In this document: positions 4,785-5,389 of the stretch, one piece after another
How the letters are laid out: each line of letters opens with the position of its first letter
How positions within the stretch are numbered: the stretch's first letter is position 1
Assembly: GCA_029932015.1 (NCBI GenBank)
Contig: JAOZQW010000172.1
Location: 1 to 5,389 of the forward strand
From: Candidatus Fermentibacteraceae bacterium
GTDB taxonomy: Bacteria > Fermentibacterota > Fermentibacteria > Fermentibacterales > JCC-6
Direction of reading: 5' to 3'
DNA: 5,389 bases
Position numbers and translations under genes: made by a program
The notes under the pieces: model-generated
The model's input: the letters and a program-made list of their open reading frames with translations, nothing else
The model's database searches: none
What the model was told of the DNA's origin: nothing

Positions 4785-5389
4785 ATGAAGATCATCAACT
4801 GTCCGCAATGCGGCGGGTCCGAACTCGACAGGCATGGCACAGAGCTTGTATGCAGCTACTGTGATGCGGAGTTCGTCATGGAGACGGATGATTCTCTCGC
4901 CTGGGTATGCGGAGGATGCGGAGTCAGGAACGCCAGTGATTCAACATTCTGCAGCTCCTGTGGTAAACCCCTGAAGAAGATCTGTTTTGAGTGCGGCATG
5001 TTTATCAGGAGTGATGTCCATCACTGCCCGGAATGCGGATTCGAGTTTCTGCCAGGCGAGAAGCTGATCTATCAGCATCAGGATAATGTCTCGACCAACT
5101 TCCTCAGTAATGTCAGACTCTATTGCAGGAGCCTGGGAAGCAAGGGCAGCTGGCAGCTCATGCTGAAGGACATGCAGGAGATCGCGATACTGAGCGTCCT
5201 TGGTGCCGGGTTCGCTATCGCCATCAAAGGTCATACCGGGCAGACCTATCCCCAGTCGAACGGCGTAACGTATGAGGGCAGAAATGCATTCGCCCAGCTT
5301 AATGTCAAAACGAAGGAAGAAGCCGAACGCTTCGCCCGTGCTGTGACTGAGAATGCAGGGGATAAGCCACCTCTTGTCAACTTTCCGAC
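4785..5389 (+). CDS. Triple zinc-ribbon protein with PH/GRAM-like domain (3' end outside window)
   Basis: The frame is open from ATG 4785 to the window edge, giving 201 residues with no stop, so the gene is partial. Three cysteine modules follow one another: C6-x2-C9 with C23-x2-C26, C42-x2-C45 with C56-x2-C59, and C67-x2-C70 with C81-x2-C84. Each has the CxxCG-type knuckles of zinc ribbons (double-zinc-ribbon or DZR-like arrangement). Residues about 105-190 resemble a bacterial PH/GRAM-like fold. They read NFLSNVRLYCRSL, then KDMQEIAILSV, then strands rich in Gly and Ala, then an AFAQLNVKTKEEAERFARAV segment ending in a helix. That assignment is by pattern only. No signal peptide or membrane segment is seen, so it is probably cytoplasmic. 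It starts 15 bases after the tail-anchored gene, with only a weak GAG (4776-4778) at six bases, so coupling to the upstream gene is likely. Possible roles are protein or lipid binding at the membrane. No catalytic motif is visible. Confidence 0.82.
   Translation, partial: MKIINCPQCGGSELDRHGTELVCSYCDAEFVMETDDSLAWVCGGCGVRNASDSTFCSSCGKPLKKICFECGMFIRSDVHHCPECGFEFLPGEKLIYQHQDNVSTNFLSNVRLYCRSLGSKGSWQLMLKDMQEIAILSVLGAGFAIAIKGHTGQTYPQSNGVTYEGRNAFAQLNVKTKEEAERFARAVTENAGDKPPLVNFP

Noticed and set aside
4941..5234. 97-residue open frame on the minus strand
   Set aside because: It lies wholly opposite a + strand frame that is open to the window edge and encodes ordered zinc-ribbon cysteines. It has no ribosome binding site or domain signal of its own.

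Overview
The window is a compact stretch of seven co-directional (+ strand) genes, two of them cut by the window edges. There are no RNA genes, mobile elements or CRISPR arrays. Gaps between genes are 0 to 66 bases, most starts have a good Shine-Dalgarno sequence, and no convincing terminator or promoter separates the genes, so it reads as one or two operons. The mid-50s GC content (estimated by eye), free use of AGG/AGA arginine codons, extended GGAGGTGA-type ribosome binding sites, Sec signal peptides and a lipobox suggest a bacterium, probably from a poorly cultured, diderm-like lineage. I cannot assign a phylum from the sequence alone.

Left part (1-2249): the last 49 codons of an unrecognised gene overlap by one base the start of a 699-residue SMC/Rad50/YhaN-type ATPase. 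The ATPase has Walker A, signature and Walker B motifs, long coiled-coil arms, and a hydrophobic hairpin in the middle where Rad50 has its zinc hook. In the known families such ATPases often sit beside a Mre11/YhaO-like metallophosphoesterase nuclease. The upstream fragment is in the right place for one, but too little of it is visible to say.

Middle (2316-4395): three genes for exported proteins. They are a PQQ-type beta-propeller of about 417 residues with a Sec signal peptide, a small lipoprotein, and a very acidic, tryptophan-rich secreted protein of 138 residues whose ribosome binding site overlaps the stop of the lipoprotein gene.

Right part (4425-5389): a strange 114-residue protein has a Ser/Lys/Arg-rich N-terminal half with no acidic residue, then an acidic block, a C-x-C-x-x-C cluster and a C-terminal membrane anchor. 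It is followed by the first 201 codons of a protein with three zinc-ribbon-like cysteine modules and a domain resembling a bacterial PH/GRAM fold.

A membrane theme (an ATPase with a membrane hairpin, exported proteins, a tail-anchored basic protein) runs through the cluster, but a single shared system is inference from gene order only. Nothing here matches a named defence or secretion system that I recognise.
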